NCBI GenBank assembly: GCA_964534315.1
Contig: CAZHOV010000012.1
Location: forward strand, 1 to 60,981
Origin: CAZHOV01 sp964534315
GTDB taxonomy: Bacteria > Bacteroidota > Bacteroidia > Chitinophagales > Saprospiraceae
Length of the DNA: 60,981 nt
Reading direction: 5' to 3'
Within the stretch, counting starts at the first letter, position 1. The number at the start of each line of letters is the position of its first letter. The position numbers and the translations under genes are program-made. Of this stretch, positions 1 to 7,233 are shown piece after piece. The notes below the pieces were generated by a model. The model searched no databases and was not told the DNA's origin. It was given only the letters and a program-made list of their open reading frames with translations.

Positions 1-87
1 GGGATGGAAAAGGCAAGAATCGAGAAAGTGATAAAGTGGATAGTGAAGTTTTTCATAAGTTTTTATGCCAAAATAAGGAATAATTGA
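1..87 (+). CDS. possible C-terminal fragment of a gene cut by the window edge
   Basis: The first reading frame is open from base 1 to a TGA at 85-87 and would encode about 28 residues rich in Lys and aromatic residues, ending in FYAKIRNN. It could be the tail of an upstream gene, or chance. No family is recognisable. Positions 88-256 hold no gene that I can see. Confidence 0.2.
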   Translation, partial: GMEKARIEKVIKWIVKFFISFYAKIRNN

Positions 88-256
88 GTATTCGTCAAGA
101 TTTGAATTGCCAAGTAGCTTGCATAGGGCTAAAATAGAGCCAAGCTGATGGAGATTTGAGAGTGGAAAATAAATTGAACTGATTAGGCGGACCTTTTTTC
201 GGATTATATTTTCTTATTCGGACTACTTGTTATTTCAATTTTTTTTCAGAATTGAC

Positions 257-282
257 TACCAATTCGATTAAGGGGGTACTAA
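257..282 (+). promoter_or_regulatory. putative ECF promoter, TACC-N17-ACTAA, for the T9SS protein gene
   Basis: TACC lies at 257-260 and ACTAA at 278-282, exactly 17 bases apart. The wider context GACTACCAATTC and TACTAATA is repeated exactly upstream of the next gene (1551-1580), and a related copy lies at the sigma gene (2475-2500). The site is about 73 bases before the ATG at 356. That it is the promoter of the neighbouring ECF sigma factor is inferred from this repetition and spacing. Confidence 0.7.
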
Positions 283-355
283 TAGGGTGAAAAAAGCCAA
301 ATAACTGGTTTCAAATTTTTTAACACTCTATTTTTTTAAACTAAAAAGATTAATT

Positions 356-1441
356 ATGAAAAACGTACTTACCCTTTTATTATTTTGCTTTGCACTGATT
401 GTATATGGACAAAACGAGCAAGAACCAAATGATGCCTTTAGCGACGCTACCCCCATTACCTTTGATGCTCAGTGGTCCGGGAAGATACAGGTGGCAGGAG
501 ATGAAGACTATTTTGAATTTGAAATTACAGAGCCAGGAATTATTTCCTACAATTTAACAAGTGTACCAAGTGGAGTTGACTTAATAAGTTTTATCTATCA
601 CCCTGATTTTACTGAAATTAGGAGGAATATTAGTGTAAATGAAGCTCAGGGTTACTCTATGTTGGTAAGTACTTGTGAAGTGGGAGAACATTATCTCTAT
701 TTAAGTGATGAATATTTTAACACCGGTAATTTAGGAGATGAATTTAATGCCTATGATCAGTATACTTTCCAAGTAGATTTCACTCCTTTTAGCGCCAACG
801 ATCCCTGCGAATGTAACAACGCCTCCAATACCGCATGCTCAATCGGTATTTGTGATACGATCCAGGCTGTGGTCGCTCCCTGGTTTGATGATGATAATAT
901 CATAGAGGACAAAGACTATTACGAAATTGAACTTTTAGCAGGGGAGGAGGTGAATGTCCAATTAGCTAATATTCCTTCGAATATAAGGCCATGTATAACT
1001 ATTTATAATTCTATTCTGGCTCCGATTGACGATCTGAATGGCAACATCGGACAACCCTTAACCTTTGATTTTACTGCTTCTGAAAATGGAACTTACTACT
1101 TTGAAGTAACTGATTGTAATGGCAATTTTAATGCAGAAGATCCGTACCAACTAACCATCGGATGTAATTTGATTAGCAAAACAGCAGCGGTAACTTTATC
1201 AGAGGATTTGAACGTCTTTCCCAATCCATTCTCCAAAGCCTTTTCGGCTGATCTTCAGCATTGGAACGGTCAGGACGTCACATTGACCCTGTTTAATGCT
1301 CAAGGTACACCTGTATTTCACCAAAAAACAGCAGCATCTGATCTGTTAACCGTTGATGTCGGCAACCTGCCCGACGGGGTTTATTTTATCAAGATGACTA
1401 TTGGAAACCAAATACTTACCAATCGATTAATGAAGCAATAA
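356..1441 (+). CDS. secreted protein with two PPC-like domains and T9SS type A sorting domain
   Basis: This 361-residue protein is exported by the Sec system and then probably by the type IX secretion system. Residues 1-19 are a signal peptide ending in VYGQ. Residues about 20-140 and 150-275 are two beta-sandwich modules resembling bacterial pre-peptidase C-terminal domains, each opening with an acidic EPND- or CNNA-like stretch and a DxDYYE/DEDYFE core. Residues about 285-361 form a T9SS type A sorting domain: FPNPF near the start, then TLFNAQG and LPDGVYFIK. No catalytic domain is visible, so a surface adhesin or binding role is likely but unproven. The gene has its own promoter-like site at 257-282 and a strong terminator downstream. 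It lies in the same direction as the barrel protein and sigma gene that follow and carries the same promoter motif, so it is probably a target of that sigma factor. Confidence 0.85.
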   Translation: MKNVLTLLLFCFALIVYGQNEQEPNDAFSDATPITFDAQWSGKIQVAGDEDYFEFEITEPGIISYNLTSVPSGVDLISFIYHPDFTEIRRNISVNEAQGYSMLVSTCEVGEHYLYLSDEYFNTGNLGDEFNAYDQYTFQVDFTPFSANDPCECNNASNTACSIGICDTIQAVVAPWFDDDNIIEDKDYYEIELLAGEEVNVQLANIPSNIRPCITIYNSILAPIDDLNGNIGQPLTFDFTASENGTYYFEVTDCNGNFNAEDPYQLTIGCNLISKTAAVTLSEDLNVFPNPFSKAFSADLQHWNGQDVTLTLFNAQGTPVFHQKTAASDLLTVDVGNLPDGVYFIKMTIGNQILTNRLMKQ

Positions 1442-1458
1442 AAAAGGAGTTACTGAAA

Positions 1459-1540
1459 CAAGGGGCAAACAGCCCCTTGTGCTGATTACCCTTTCCCATT
1501 AGGTGACCTTTGCAAATTCTTTGTTTAGGTCACCTTTTTT
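1459..1540 (+). terminator. hairpin followed by rho-independent terminator
   Basis: Two hairpins follow the stop codon. The first has the perfect arms CAAGGGGC (1459-1466) and GCCCCTTG (1472-1479) with a 5-base loop. The second pairs AGGTGACC (1501-1508) with GGTCACCT (1528-1535) and runs into a T tract at 1535-1540. The second is the likely terminator of the upstream secreted-protein gene. Confidence 0.8.
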
Positions 1541-1553
1541 CCTCAAATCTGAC

Positions 1554-1579
1554 TACCAATTCCCCTCCAGCAGTACTAA
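1554..1579 (+). promoter_or_regulatory. putative ECF promoter, TACC-N17-ACTAA, for the beta-barrel gene
   Basis: TACC is at 1554-1557 and ACTAA at 1575-1579, 17 bases apart. The flanks GACTACCAATTC and TACTAATA match the site at 257-282 although the spacer sequences differ after the first bases, which points to selection on the two boxes. The ATG of the barrel gene is 95 bases further on. Confidence 0.7.
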
Positions 1580-1674
1580 TAAGGAAAATACAGCATGCGA
1601 AAGTTGGCAAAAAACTAAAGCCTCTTCGCTATTCATTTCAACCATTATTTCTTAACCATTAAATGTAGTTTACT

Positions 1675-2166
1675 ATGAATTGGAGTACCAAAAAATCCTT
1701 TATCCTGTTGACGTTCGTTTTTAGTTTATTCGTCTTACCGCAAGCGCAGGCGCAATTTAGCGTCGGGGGCGGACTTGGCTACGGGACCGCTGTAAAAGAT
1801 ATCGGCATAAATGTGCGAGCCATATACGGTTTCACAGAAGACTGGCGAATCGGCTATGATTTGATATTCTATATTGATGGCGTAGAAAACGTCAGTACAT
1901 TCGAAAACAACGTTAATGGGCACTATGTGTTTGTCAACACCAACGGGTTACGCGCATACGGACTGGCCGGGCTTAATTTCTTTACTTCGACGATTAGTCT
2001 CGGAGGTATTGGAGCGAGCAACACAGAAATAGGTCTAAATCTGGGTGCCGGCGCTCAGTACAATTTCACAGAGGCTATTGGTGTCCTCGTCGAACCGCGC
2101 TTTGCCATCAGCCAGGCCGATCAGTTTGTCATCACCGGAGGCGTTATTTTTACTTTTGGTGGGTAA
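1675..2166 (+). CDS. small outer-membrane beta-barrel protein
   Basis: This 163-residue protein has a Sec signal peptide at residues 1-27 (positively charged start, hydrophobic core, cleavage after QAQA). The rest alternates hydrophobic and polar residues, with repeated strands rich in Gly and aromatic residues such as FSVGGGLGYG, RAIYGFTEDWRIGYD and GLNLGAGAQYNF. It ends in a C-terminal strand, FVITGGVIFTFGG. This is the pattern and length of an eight-strand OmpA/OmpX-like porin-family barrel in the outer membrane. No ligand can be predicted. A TACC-N17-ACTAA site lies upstream and a perfect 17-bp hairpin terminator follows, so it is probably a single-gene transcript controlled with the sigma module at 2500. 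Confidence 0.8.
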   Translation: MNWSTKKSFILLTFVFSLFVLPQAQAQFSVGGGLGYGTAVKDIGINVRAIYGFTEDWRIGYDLIFYIDGVENVSTFENNVNGHYVFVNTNGLRAYGLAGLNFFTSTISLGGIGASNTEIGLNLGAGAQYNFTEAIGVLVEPRFAISQADQFVITGGVIFTFGG

Positions 2167-2183
2167 GCTTAAAAAGCAATGAT

Positions 2184-2224
2184 AAAGTCGTCTGACCAAT
2201 CCCATTGGTCAGACGACTTTTTTA
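2184..2224 (+). terminator. rho-independent terminator, perfect 17-bp stem
   Basis: The arms at 2184-2200 and 2204-2220 are perfect inverted repeats around CCC, with the core GTCGTCTGACCAAT. A T run to 2223 follows. Because the A/T flanks are symmetrical it could act on both strands. It ends the beta-barrel transcript. Confidence 0.9.
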
Positions 2225-2420
2225 CCTTCGTCGCCTCGTCCTCTCAACGCCAATACTGGACTATGTGACTATGGCATTACGGCGCTACGGCATTTCGGCA
2301 TCCTTCCTACCTTCAGCAGGCAAGCTTCAGGGAATTCAAAATTGCGCGAAAGGAAGAAATTTACTTATTTTCCGTGACTACGCCACTACTGGACTACGCA
2401 AAATCATCTGTCCTCTAATT
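2225..2420. repeat. degenerate short-repeat region between barrel and sigma genes
   Basis: This gene-free stretch is built from near-repeats of a few short words: GGCATTACGGC and GGCATTTCGGC around 2272-2300, and TACTGGACTAYG at about 2253 and 2387. It is less A/T-rich than its surroundings. It resembles the degenerate repeat run at 11698-11764. Positions 2421-2470 are simply A/T-rich. Confidence 0.5.
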
Positions 2421-2474
2421 TAAAATTTCTATATTAAAATTTAAAATATTCGAATATTTTTTCTAAAATTTGAA

Positions 2475-2500
2475 TACCGTATTATGAAAACAAGTACTAA
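2475..2500 (+). promoter_or_regulatory. putative autoregulatory ECF site overlapping the sigma start codon
   Basis: TACC is at 2475-2478 and ACTAA at 2496-2500, again 17 bases apart, with GAATACC and TACTAATG flanks like the two sites upstream. The last A of ACTAA is the A of the ATG at 2500. If ACTAA is a -10 element, transcripts would start after the start codon, so this copy may act differently from the others. Confidence 0.55.
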
Positions 2501-3114
2501 TGGAAAAAACAACACCCGAAGTCTTATCAGACACTTTTATTATCTCCTCTCTGCAAAGCCAGTCTACCAGAGATCGCCGTCACGTATTTCGGCAACTCTG
2601 CAAGGATGAAGCTTGGAAAGGACTAGCCCGCAGCGCCATTCTTAGTGTAGAAGGCGACGAATCACAGGTTGAGGAAATTTTTCTGGAAAGTATGTCTGAT
2701 TTTGCGCACAATATTATGCAGGGAAAATTTAAACGTGAAAGTAAATTAACAACTTACTTTTATGCGATTTGTAAAAACAAATACCTCAAAAGGAATAAAT
2801 CAAAGGAAATACCGGTTGATAAAGTGCCGGAGAAGGAAAATCCCGATGATGGTATTGAAAAGGGCATTATTGAAGAGGAGAATGCAAAAGCCCTAAAAAT
2901 GATTATGCATAAACTGATGGGTAATATGGGCGACCTGTGTAAAAAGATACTCAAATTCAATCTGCGAGGATATACGATGGAAACGATTGCTTATGAAATG
3001 GACTATTCGAGTGAGCAGAGTGCAAAACAAGCTGCTATGCGCTGTAGGGAAAAATTGCGGGAGCTGATAGAAGCAGATCCGAAACTTCTAAAAAAAATAC
3101 AATCACTGCGATGA
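2500..3114 (+). CDS. ECF-type RNA polymerase sigma factor (locus 1)
   Basis: This 204-residue protein has the layout of an extracytoplasmic-function sigma-70 factor. Region 2 lies at about residues 20-95 and includes the signature TYFYAICKNKYLKR. A short charged linker (about 95-130) follows, then region 4 at about 135-200 with a helix-turn-helix around YTMETIAYEMDYSSEQSAKQ. The protein from 40062 shares the TYFYAIC block and the overall plan. The start is ATG 2500, since an in-frame TGA at 2485 excludes a longer form. The stop overlaps the start of the next gene (ATGA), so the two are translationally coupled. That next gene encodes a membrane protein with an anti-sigma-like N-terminus. A TACC-N17-ACTAA site overlaps the start codon, which suggests self-regulation. 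Confidence 0.88.
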   Translation: MEKTTPEVLSDTFIISSLQSQSTRDRRHVFRQLCKDEAWKGLARSAILSVEGDESQVEEIFLESMSDFAHNIMQGKFKRESKLTTYFYAICKNKYLKRNKSKEIPVDKVPEKENPDDGIEKGIIEEENAKALKMIMHKLMGNMGDLCKKILKFNLRGYTMETIAYEMDYSSEQSAKQAAMRCREKLRELIEADPKLLKKIQSLR

Positions 3115-3893
3115 AATACTTTGATAAAATAGATCAATACCTAAAAGGTCAACTTTCGGAAGCGGAAGAAAAGGCATTCCTTCAGGAAGTAGCGGAAAAT
3201 AAAGAACTGGCCAGCGAACTGGAACTGCAGGAGGCGGAAGAAACTGTCCTGGAGGTGTTTTCTAAAGATGAACTCCTCAATGAAATTAAAATGATCTATG
3301 AGGAAGAACAACAACATCAAAAAGACAAAAAGGATGTACCTTTCCGCTCGAGGAAATTCTTTCTGCTAGGGATCGCTATAGCCATTACCATTCTGGTAGC
3401 GGCTATTCTTATTATTAATGAGCTAATCAAAAAAACCTCACAACCTGCCCCCCCAAGTCCCCAGGCTTTTGCCCAAACCTTATATGAAGATACCCACCCG
3501 CCCAAATTTGACAACCAAACCAAAAGCATCGACAACCAGGATGCCGACGCCTTCTATGAGCAGGTAGCCCGCATCCCCGAAGCCGGTAATGAAGAACTCA
3601 GCGCCATCATTGACTACATCGGAACGGTCCGGGACCAATATCCGGAAGCGATCTACTACCTGGCCCACGCCCGGTTCCGCCAAGAGGAATACGAACTAGC
3701 AGCCAATCTATTTCAAGCTTTTCTTGACCAGGATGTTGGCTTCAAAAGCGATGCCGAATTCTACCGGGTACTAGCCCTGGTCTTGTCCGACCAAAAGGAA
3801 ATAGCGAAACAGGAAATCACCACCTTACTTGATCGTGACTATAATCATGCTTATGAAAATTCCTTAAAGGAACTACAACAGTCTTTAGAATAG
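3111..3893 (+). CDS. membrane-anchored anti-sigma-like protein with periplasmic TPR-like region
   Basis: This 260-residue protein has a cytoplasmic N-terminus (1-82) with the pattern YLKGQLSEAEEKAFLQEV. The partner of the other sigma factor in this window has the same pattern (40652). One transmembrane helix follows at about 83-107, then a Pro-rich linker and a C-terminal helical region (about 140-260) that looks like tetratricopeptide repeats: PEAIYYLAHARFRQEEYELA, then AEFYRVLALVLSDQKEIA. It starts inside the sigma stop codon. By gene order and topology it probably holds the sigma factor at the inner membrane and senses something in the periplasm. No zinc-binding anti-sigma motif is present, so the anti-sigma role is inference. 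Confidence 0.75.
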   Translation: MKYFDKIDQYLKGQLSEAEEKAFLQEVAENKELASELELQEAEETVLEVFSKDELLNEIKMIYEEEQQHQKDKKDVPFRSRKFFLLGIAIAITILVAAILIINELIKKTSQPAPPSPQAFAQTLYEDTHPPKFDNQTKSIDNQDADAFYEQVARIPEAGNEELSAIIDYIGTVRDQYPEAIYYLAHARFRQEEYELAANLFQAFLDQDVGFKSDAEFYRVLALVLSDQKEIAKQEITTLLDRDYNHAYENSLKELQQSLE

Positions 3894-3930
3894 GAAAACA
3901 TGAGGGTGTCTCATGTTTTCTTATTATTAT
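3894..3930 (+). terminator. rho-independent terminator after the sigma/anti-sigma pair
   Basis: GAAAACATGAG (3894-3904) and CTCATGTTTTC (3910-3920) are perfect arms around GGTGT and are followed by TTATTATTAT. The hairpin begins directly after the stop codon at 3893. Confidence 0.85.
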
Positions 3931-4045
3931 CCTTAATTCTTATTAACCACTAACTGTATGGACCAATAAACATGGGGATAAAAAATAATAACTAACTGTA
4001 GTTCTCTGTGTCTCTCTCTGCCTCTGTGGTTGCCCCTAATATTAT

Positions 4046-4174
4046 AAGTCATTACTACTAATTACCGAAGTTGCTTTCATGGTAGGATTTAATAGCCTGG
4101 CCTATTTTTCCAAGTGTTTCAAAGATAATTTTGGCATTTCTCCTAGTGAAATTATTAAATTGGAATCTTTATAA
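4046..4174 (+). pseudogene. remnant of an AraC-family DNA-binding domain
   Basis: An open frame without a usable start runs to a TAA at 4172-4174. It reads LLITEVAFMVGFNSLAYFSK, then CFKDNFGISPSEIIK. This is the second helix-turn-helix and C-terminal end of an AraC/XylS regulator or hybrid histidine kinase output domain, where GF-S-YFS-CFK-FG-SPSE is the classic pattern. The rest of the gene is missing: the frame is closed by TAA just upstream, and the DNA before it (3931-4040) is unrelated. It is a gene relic. The remaining gap (4175-4391) is A/T-rich and holds nothing else I recognise. Confidence 0.75.
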
Positions 4175-4391
4175 TCCTTAACCTGTTTATTGTGTTATAC
4201 AAGTAGTGTTTTTAAAAAACAATTGTTATATTTATAATAATTAAACTTGACTTTCTAAAAAGAGCGAACAGCCACCTTAATATTGAATCTAAAATTGCCT
4301 TGAATATTAAGCTAGCGCTGTAACCTTCACTTTTAAAGATCTTGCGAATAAATCAAGCAGCTTTCCGGTTGCTTGTCAAAATAAAAATTTT

Positions 4392-5837
4392 ATGTTTAAA
4401 AAATTTTTTTCAAAAAAAAATGAGGAAGAAGAAGATCCCAAAAATAAAGAAGGGACTAGAATTGTCATTAAAAACATAAGGCCAAAAGCACATCCGCAAC
4501 AGCCCCCTGCCCCCCAGCAAACAGAACAGTTTCAACAACCTCAAACACCACCCCCGCCTCCGCCGGAGACAACAGAAGAGCCTCGTTATAATCCATTTGA
4601 AAAAGCAAATACAGACAATGATCTATCTGACACAGAAGAACATTATGAGGAAGAAGTGGTAGATGATTCTTATATCAACGAGCCTGATGAACGTATCGAG
4701 GCTTTCCAGGAAACAATTGAAGAACAAGAAGCCAAGATCAAAGAACTTACAGAGGAAAATAACCTGTTGACCAATCAACTGCATCAACTCGATCAAGAGA
4801 ATAACAAACTTACCAAGAATATTAAAACCCTGGACGAAGTTGAAACTGCACTTCGAAGAAAGATCGAGTCGCTCAATAGCAAAAATGAAGCGCTAAAAGA
4901 AGCGCTTGAGTTAGCGCAACAAGAGGAGACCATTGGACCCCAGTCCGCTGAAAACACGGAAGAGTTACTTCAATTAAAACAGGAGAATGAAAACTTGTTG
5001 CAGGAAAAAGAATTGTTGGCAAAGACTAAAACGGAACTTGCCAAACGGTTAGCTGTTCTCGAACAGGAGAAACTGGAACTCCTCTTATCAGCTCCTTCAG
5101 CGTCTCCGGACACCGGAGAAACAACTGATCCGTCCGCAGAAGCCATTGAATCTCTGACAGAAGAAAAAGAAGTTTGGGAAAAAGCAAAAAAAGAACTCGC
5201 ATCTCGCCTGGCTACCCTCGAACAGGAACGACTGGAACTGCTAGCCAAACAAGAAGAACAGGTACAATTATTGGCTGAAAAAGAACAAATTGAAGCTGAA
5301 AAACAAAAATTAGAAGAGCAAATCGAAGCGCTCCAGGCGGAAAAAGATCAACTTCAAACTCAATTGGAAGAAGCGGGCTCCGGCCAACAGACATTGATCG
5401 ATGAAAAAGAAGCCGAGATCCAAAAACTGAAAGAACAAATAGATGAGGCGAGTTACGATAGAGTAGATCTCGAAAAGGAAATCGAGGCTCTGAAAACTCA
5501 ATTGGAAGAAGCTCAGACAGCTCCACCGCCGCCTCCTACCCCCGATCCTCCAGCACCTACCAGGGAAGAAAAAACGGAACCGCCGACTCCAAAAGAAGAT
5601 CAACTCTACAATATCATCATTTACGTCCTTCCAGAAGAAGATGAATTCGAACTGGAACTACCCGCCATCATTTCGGGTGCCGAAATCATCTCCGAACTAG
5701 TCAGCGCCGAAGTACTCGAAGAAGACACCAATTACAACCTGAAAATTGAACGCTCCGGCGAAGAAATCCCACCCGACAAAACCCTCATCGATATGGGCGT
5801 CCAAAAAGGAGACTACGTGATCATACAACCACTTTAA
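4392..5837 (+). CDS. coiled-coil protein with C-terminal ubiquitin-like (EsaB/YukD-like) domain
   Basis: This 481-residue soluble protein has no signal peptide. Residues 1-35 are Lys-rich and acidic. Residues 36-75 are a Pro/Gln-rich linker. About 100-390 form a long coiled coil with heptad Leu/Glu/Lys. Another Pro-rich linker (about 388-402) leads to a compact beta-rich domain at about 404-481. That last domain has the look of a ubiquitin-like fold: a first strand YNIIIYVLPE, the helix ISGAEIISELVS, and then a terminal LIDMGVQKGDYVIIQPL. The GV-x-GDY ending is typical of EsaB/YukD-type proteins. The coiled coil contains an internal duplication: ELAKRLAVLEQEKLELL recurs as ELASRLATLEQERLELL about 60 residues later. 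Its role is unknown; a scaffold that presents the ubiquitin-like domain is a guess. No secretion ATPase or E1/E2 gene is next to it. Confidence 0.75.
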   Translation: MFKKFFSKKNEEEEDPKNKEGTRIVIKNIRPKAHPQQPPAPQQTEQFQQPQTPPPPPPETTEEPRYNPFEKANTDNDLSDTEEHYEEEVVDDSYINEPDERIEAFQETIEEQEAKIKELTEENNLLTNQLHQLDQENNKLTKNIKTLDEVETALRRKIESLNSKNEALKEALELAQQEETIGPQSAENTEELLQLKQENENLLQEKELLAKTKTELAKRLAVLEQEKLELLLSAPSASPDTGETTDPSAEAIESLTEEKEVWEKAKKELASRLATLEQERLELLAKQEEQVQLLAEKEQIEAEKQKLEEQIEALQAEKDQLQTQLEEAGSGQQTLIDEKEAEIQKLKEQIDEASYDRVDLEKEIEALKTQLEEAQTAPPPPPTPDPPAPTREEKTEPPTPKEDQLYNIIIYVLPEEDEFELELPAIISGAEIISELVSAEVLEEDTNYNLKIERSGEEIPPDKTLIDMGVQKGDYVIIQPL

Positions 5838-5853
5838 GGTGATCTCGTATAGG

Positions 5854-5911
5854 AAATTACAGAATATTTAAATCCAAAACTTTTTTGAATTTAAATAATA
5901 GGATGTAATTT
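5854..5911. terminator. A/T-rich imperfect inverted repeat between convergent genes
   Basis: AAATTACA (5854-5861) pairs with TGTAATTT (5904-5911), and ATTTAAAT-like arms nest inside around a T6 run. It lies between the convergent coiled-coil and DoxX-like genes and could terminate both. The weak stem keeps confidence modest. Confidence 0.4.
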
Positions 5912-5912
5912 T

Positions 5913-5968
5913 CGTCACCTCGTCACCTCGTCACCTCGTCACCTCGTCACCTCGTCACCTCGTCACCC
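5913..5968. repeat. octamer tandem repeat CGTCACCT, seven copies
   Basis: Six perfect copies of CGTCACCT are followed by one CGTCACCC. Read on the minus strand the unit is AGGTGACG, and it supplies the final codons and the TGA stop (5955-5957) of the DoxX-like gene. The related unit CGTCACCC/T is tandem at 11811-11842, again at the 3' end of a minus-strand gene. Confidence 0.9.
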
Positions 5969-6341
5969 ACGCCCACCAAATTAAAAGCGGGTGAATGACC
6001 ACCAATCGCACCCAGGCCACCCACATAGGCGTACATAAGCCACCCGGAACGCAACCGCCGAGTTGAATGAAATACACGTGAGCAGGGATAAATGCTAGAA
6101 GCATAGCAATCAATCCCCAAACAGCTATCCGTCTGGTGACCGGAATGAGCACCCCGATAGCTCCTAACACCTCGGCAACACCACTTAACCAGTTGATAAG
6201 AGGTTTGTTAGGAAAATAATCGGGAATAAGGGGGATGTAAAATTCAGGGTTGACGAAGTGGTTGATCCCTGCTCCAAAATATGCAACGACCAGTAAAATC
6301 CTACCCCAGTACCGGATCTTTGAGCGGCCAGCCTGATTCAT
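5955..6341 (-). CDS. DoxX/MauE-like small membrane protein
   Basis: This 128-residue protein has four predicted transmembrane helices and the DoxX-like pattern: a first helix with LLVVAYFGAGINHFVNPEFY, then the loop PLIPDYFPNKPLINWLSGVAE and helices VLGAIGVLIPVTRRIAVWGL and LIAMLLAFIPAHVYF. Proteins of this group sit in the inner membrane and are often tied to quinone or redox chemistry, but this one has no assigned reaction. Its start overlaps the end of the upstream membrane-protein gene by 41 bases, so the two are probably one transcript. The last codons and the stop lie within an octamer repeat array. Confidence 0.75.
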   Translation of the reverse strand: MNQAGRSKIRYWGRILLVVAYFGAGINHFVNPEFYIPLIPDYFPNKPLINWLSGVAEVLGAIGVLIPVTRRIAVWGLIAMLLAFIPAHVYFIQLGGCVPGGLCTPMWVAWVRLVVIHPLLIWWAWVTR

Positions 6342-6723
6342 GTGTAGCTTTTAAAATGAGAAAAAAGGGAATCCACCAAAGAAAGTCATTGGTGATCAAG
6401 GTGTAAGCAAATGAAGCGGGAACAATGCCCTGGGCATAGTTAAATACGAATCCCAGCGGACCAAAGATCTTGCCCAAAAAGCCTACCGCTACGATCGGCC
6501 AATGCCGGATAGGTGCATAGCTGGCCCACCAATATCCTAGCCCATAAACACCGATTACCATCCCCATGCCTTGCCAGATCATTGCATGGGTAGGCAACTC
6601 CATTCCAGTCAACTCAAAAAAATGGTTAGGGAAAAGCACCACCCAGGCACCCCATAAAATATTATAAACGGCCGCCGCTTTTAAAACGGGTCCCATCCAT
6701 GGTTTTTCTTTTGTATTTTGCAT
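6301..6723 (-). CDS. hypothetical four-helix membrane protein
   Basis: This 140-residue protein starts at ATG 6723 (MQNTKEKPWMGP). A longer form from 6747 adds MPIFCLNA and is less likely. It has about four hydrophobic helices, around AAAVYNILWGAWVVLF, MIWQGMGMVIGVYGLGYWWA, WPIVAVGFLGKIFGPLGFVF and LITNDFLWWIPFFLIL. I do not recognise a named family with confidence; similar small proteins accompany DoxX-like or SRPBCC proteins in Bacteroidota. It is divergent from the SRPBCC gene at 6782 (58-base gap) and overlaps the DoxX-like gene downstream. Confidence 0.65.
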   Translation of the reverse strand: MQNTKEKPWMGPVLKAAAVYNILWGAWVVLFPNHFFELTGMELPTHAMIWQGMGMVIGVYGLGYWWASYAPIRHWPIVAVGFLGKIFGPLGFVFNYAQGIVPASFAYTLITNDFLWWIPFFLILKATHESGWPLKDPVLG

Positions 6724-6781
6724 AGCATTCAAACAAAAGATAGGCACCTTTGTTTGACTGGAAAATCAGAAAAAATAGCAC

Positions 6782-7219
6782 ATGAATATACAAATCAAAA
6801 CAGAAGTAGCCGGAAATTACCTCGAGATAATGGAGCGCTTTGATCGGGAGCTTTTCGAGGCCCTCAAACCCAAGGGCGCCCAAATGGAGATCGTCGAATT
6901 TACGGGCTCCAAGAAAGGCGACCGCGTGCATATCCGGTTTGTTAAACCCTTAAAAGCAGAGTGGATCAGCCTCATCACCGATCATGGCCATAATGAGAAA
7001 GAAGCCTATTTTGTGGATGAAGGAAAAACCTTGCCCTTCCCGTTGAAATACTGGAAACACCGCCATGTGGTACAAAAAGTATCTGATGATCGCTCCCTCA
7101 TCATCGATGACATGACATTTAAAGGGACCAATTTTTTGTTTACCCTCTTTCTATATCCGGCGATTTTTTTGGGCTTTTATCCGCGGAAAAAGATTTATAA
7201 GGCTTATTTTGGCGATTAA
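6782..7219 (+). CDS. SRPBCC-family ligand-binding protein
   Basis: This 145-residue protein looks like a START/Bet v 1-type hydrophobic-ligand-binding fold: a first strand MNIQIKTEVAGNY, a long helix (IMERFDRELFEAL), a run of antiparallel strands, and a C-terminal hydrophobic helix (FLFTLFLYPAIFLGFYPRKK) that may touch the membrane. No catalytic residues are visible. Only 14 bases separate its stop from the ATG of the FAD oxidoreductase at 7234, so they are probably cotranscribed and may act on the same lipid or pigment-like substrate (inference). Confidence 0.7.
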   Translation: MNIQIKTEVAGNYLEIMERFDRELFEALKPKGAQMEIVEFTGSKKGDRVHIRFVKPLKAEWISLITDHGHNEKEAYFVDEGKTLPFPLKYWKHRHVVQKVSDDRSLIIDDMTFKGTNFLFTLFLYPAIFLGFYPRKKIYKAYFGD

Positions 7220-7233
7220 AGCAGTTATTGTCT

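Noticed and set aside
2205..2423. 72-residue open frame after the barrel gene
   Set aside because: It starts inside a perfect terminator hairpin, runs through degenerate repeats, and its composition looks like no known protein.
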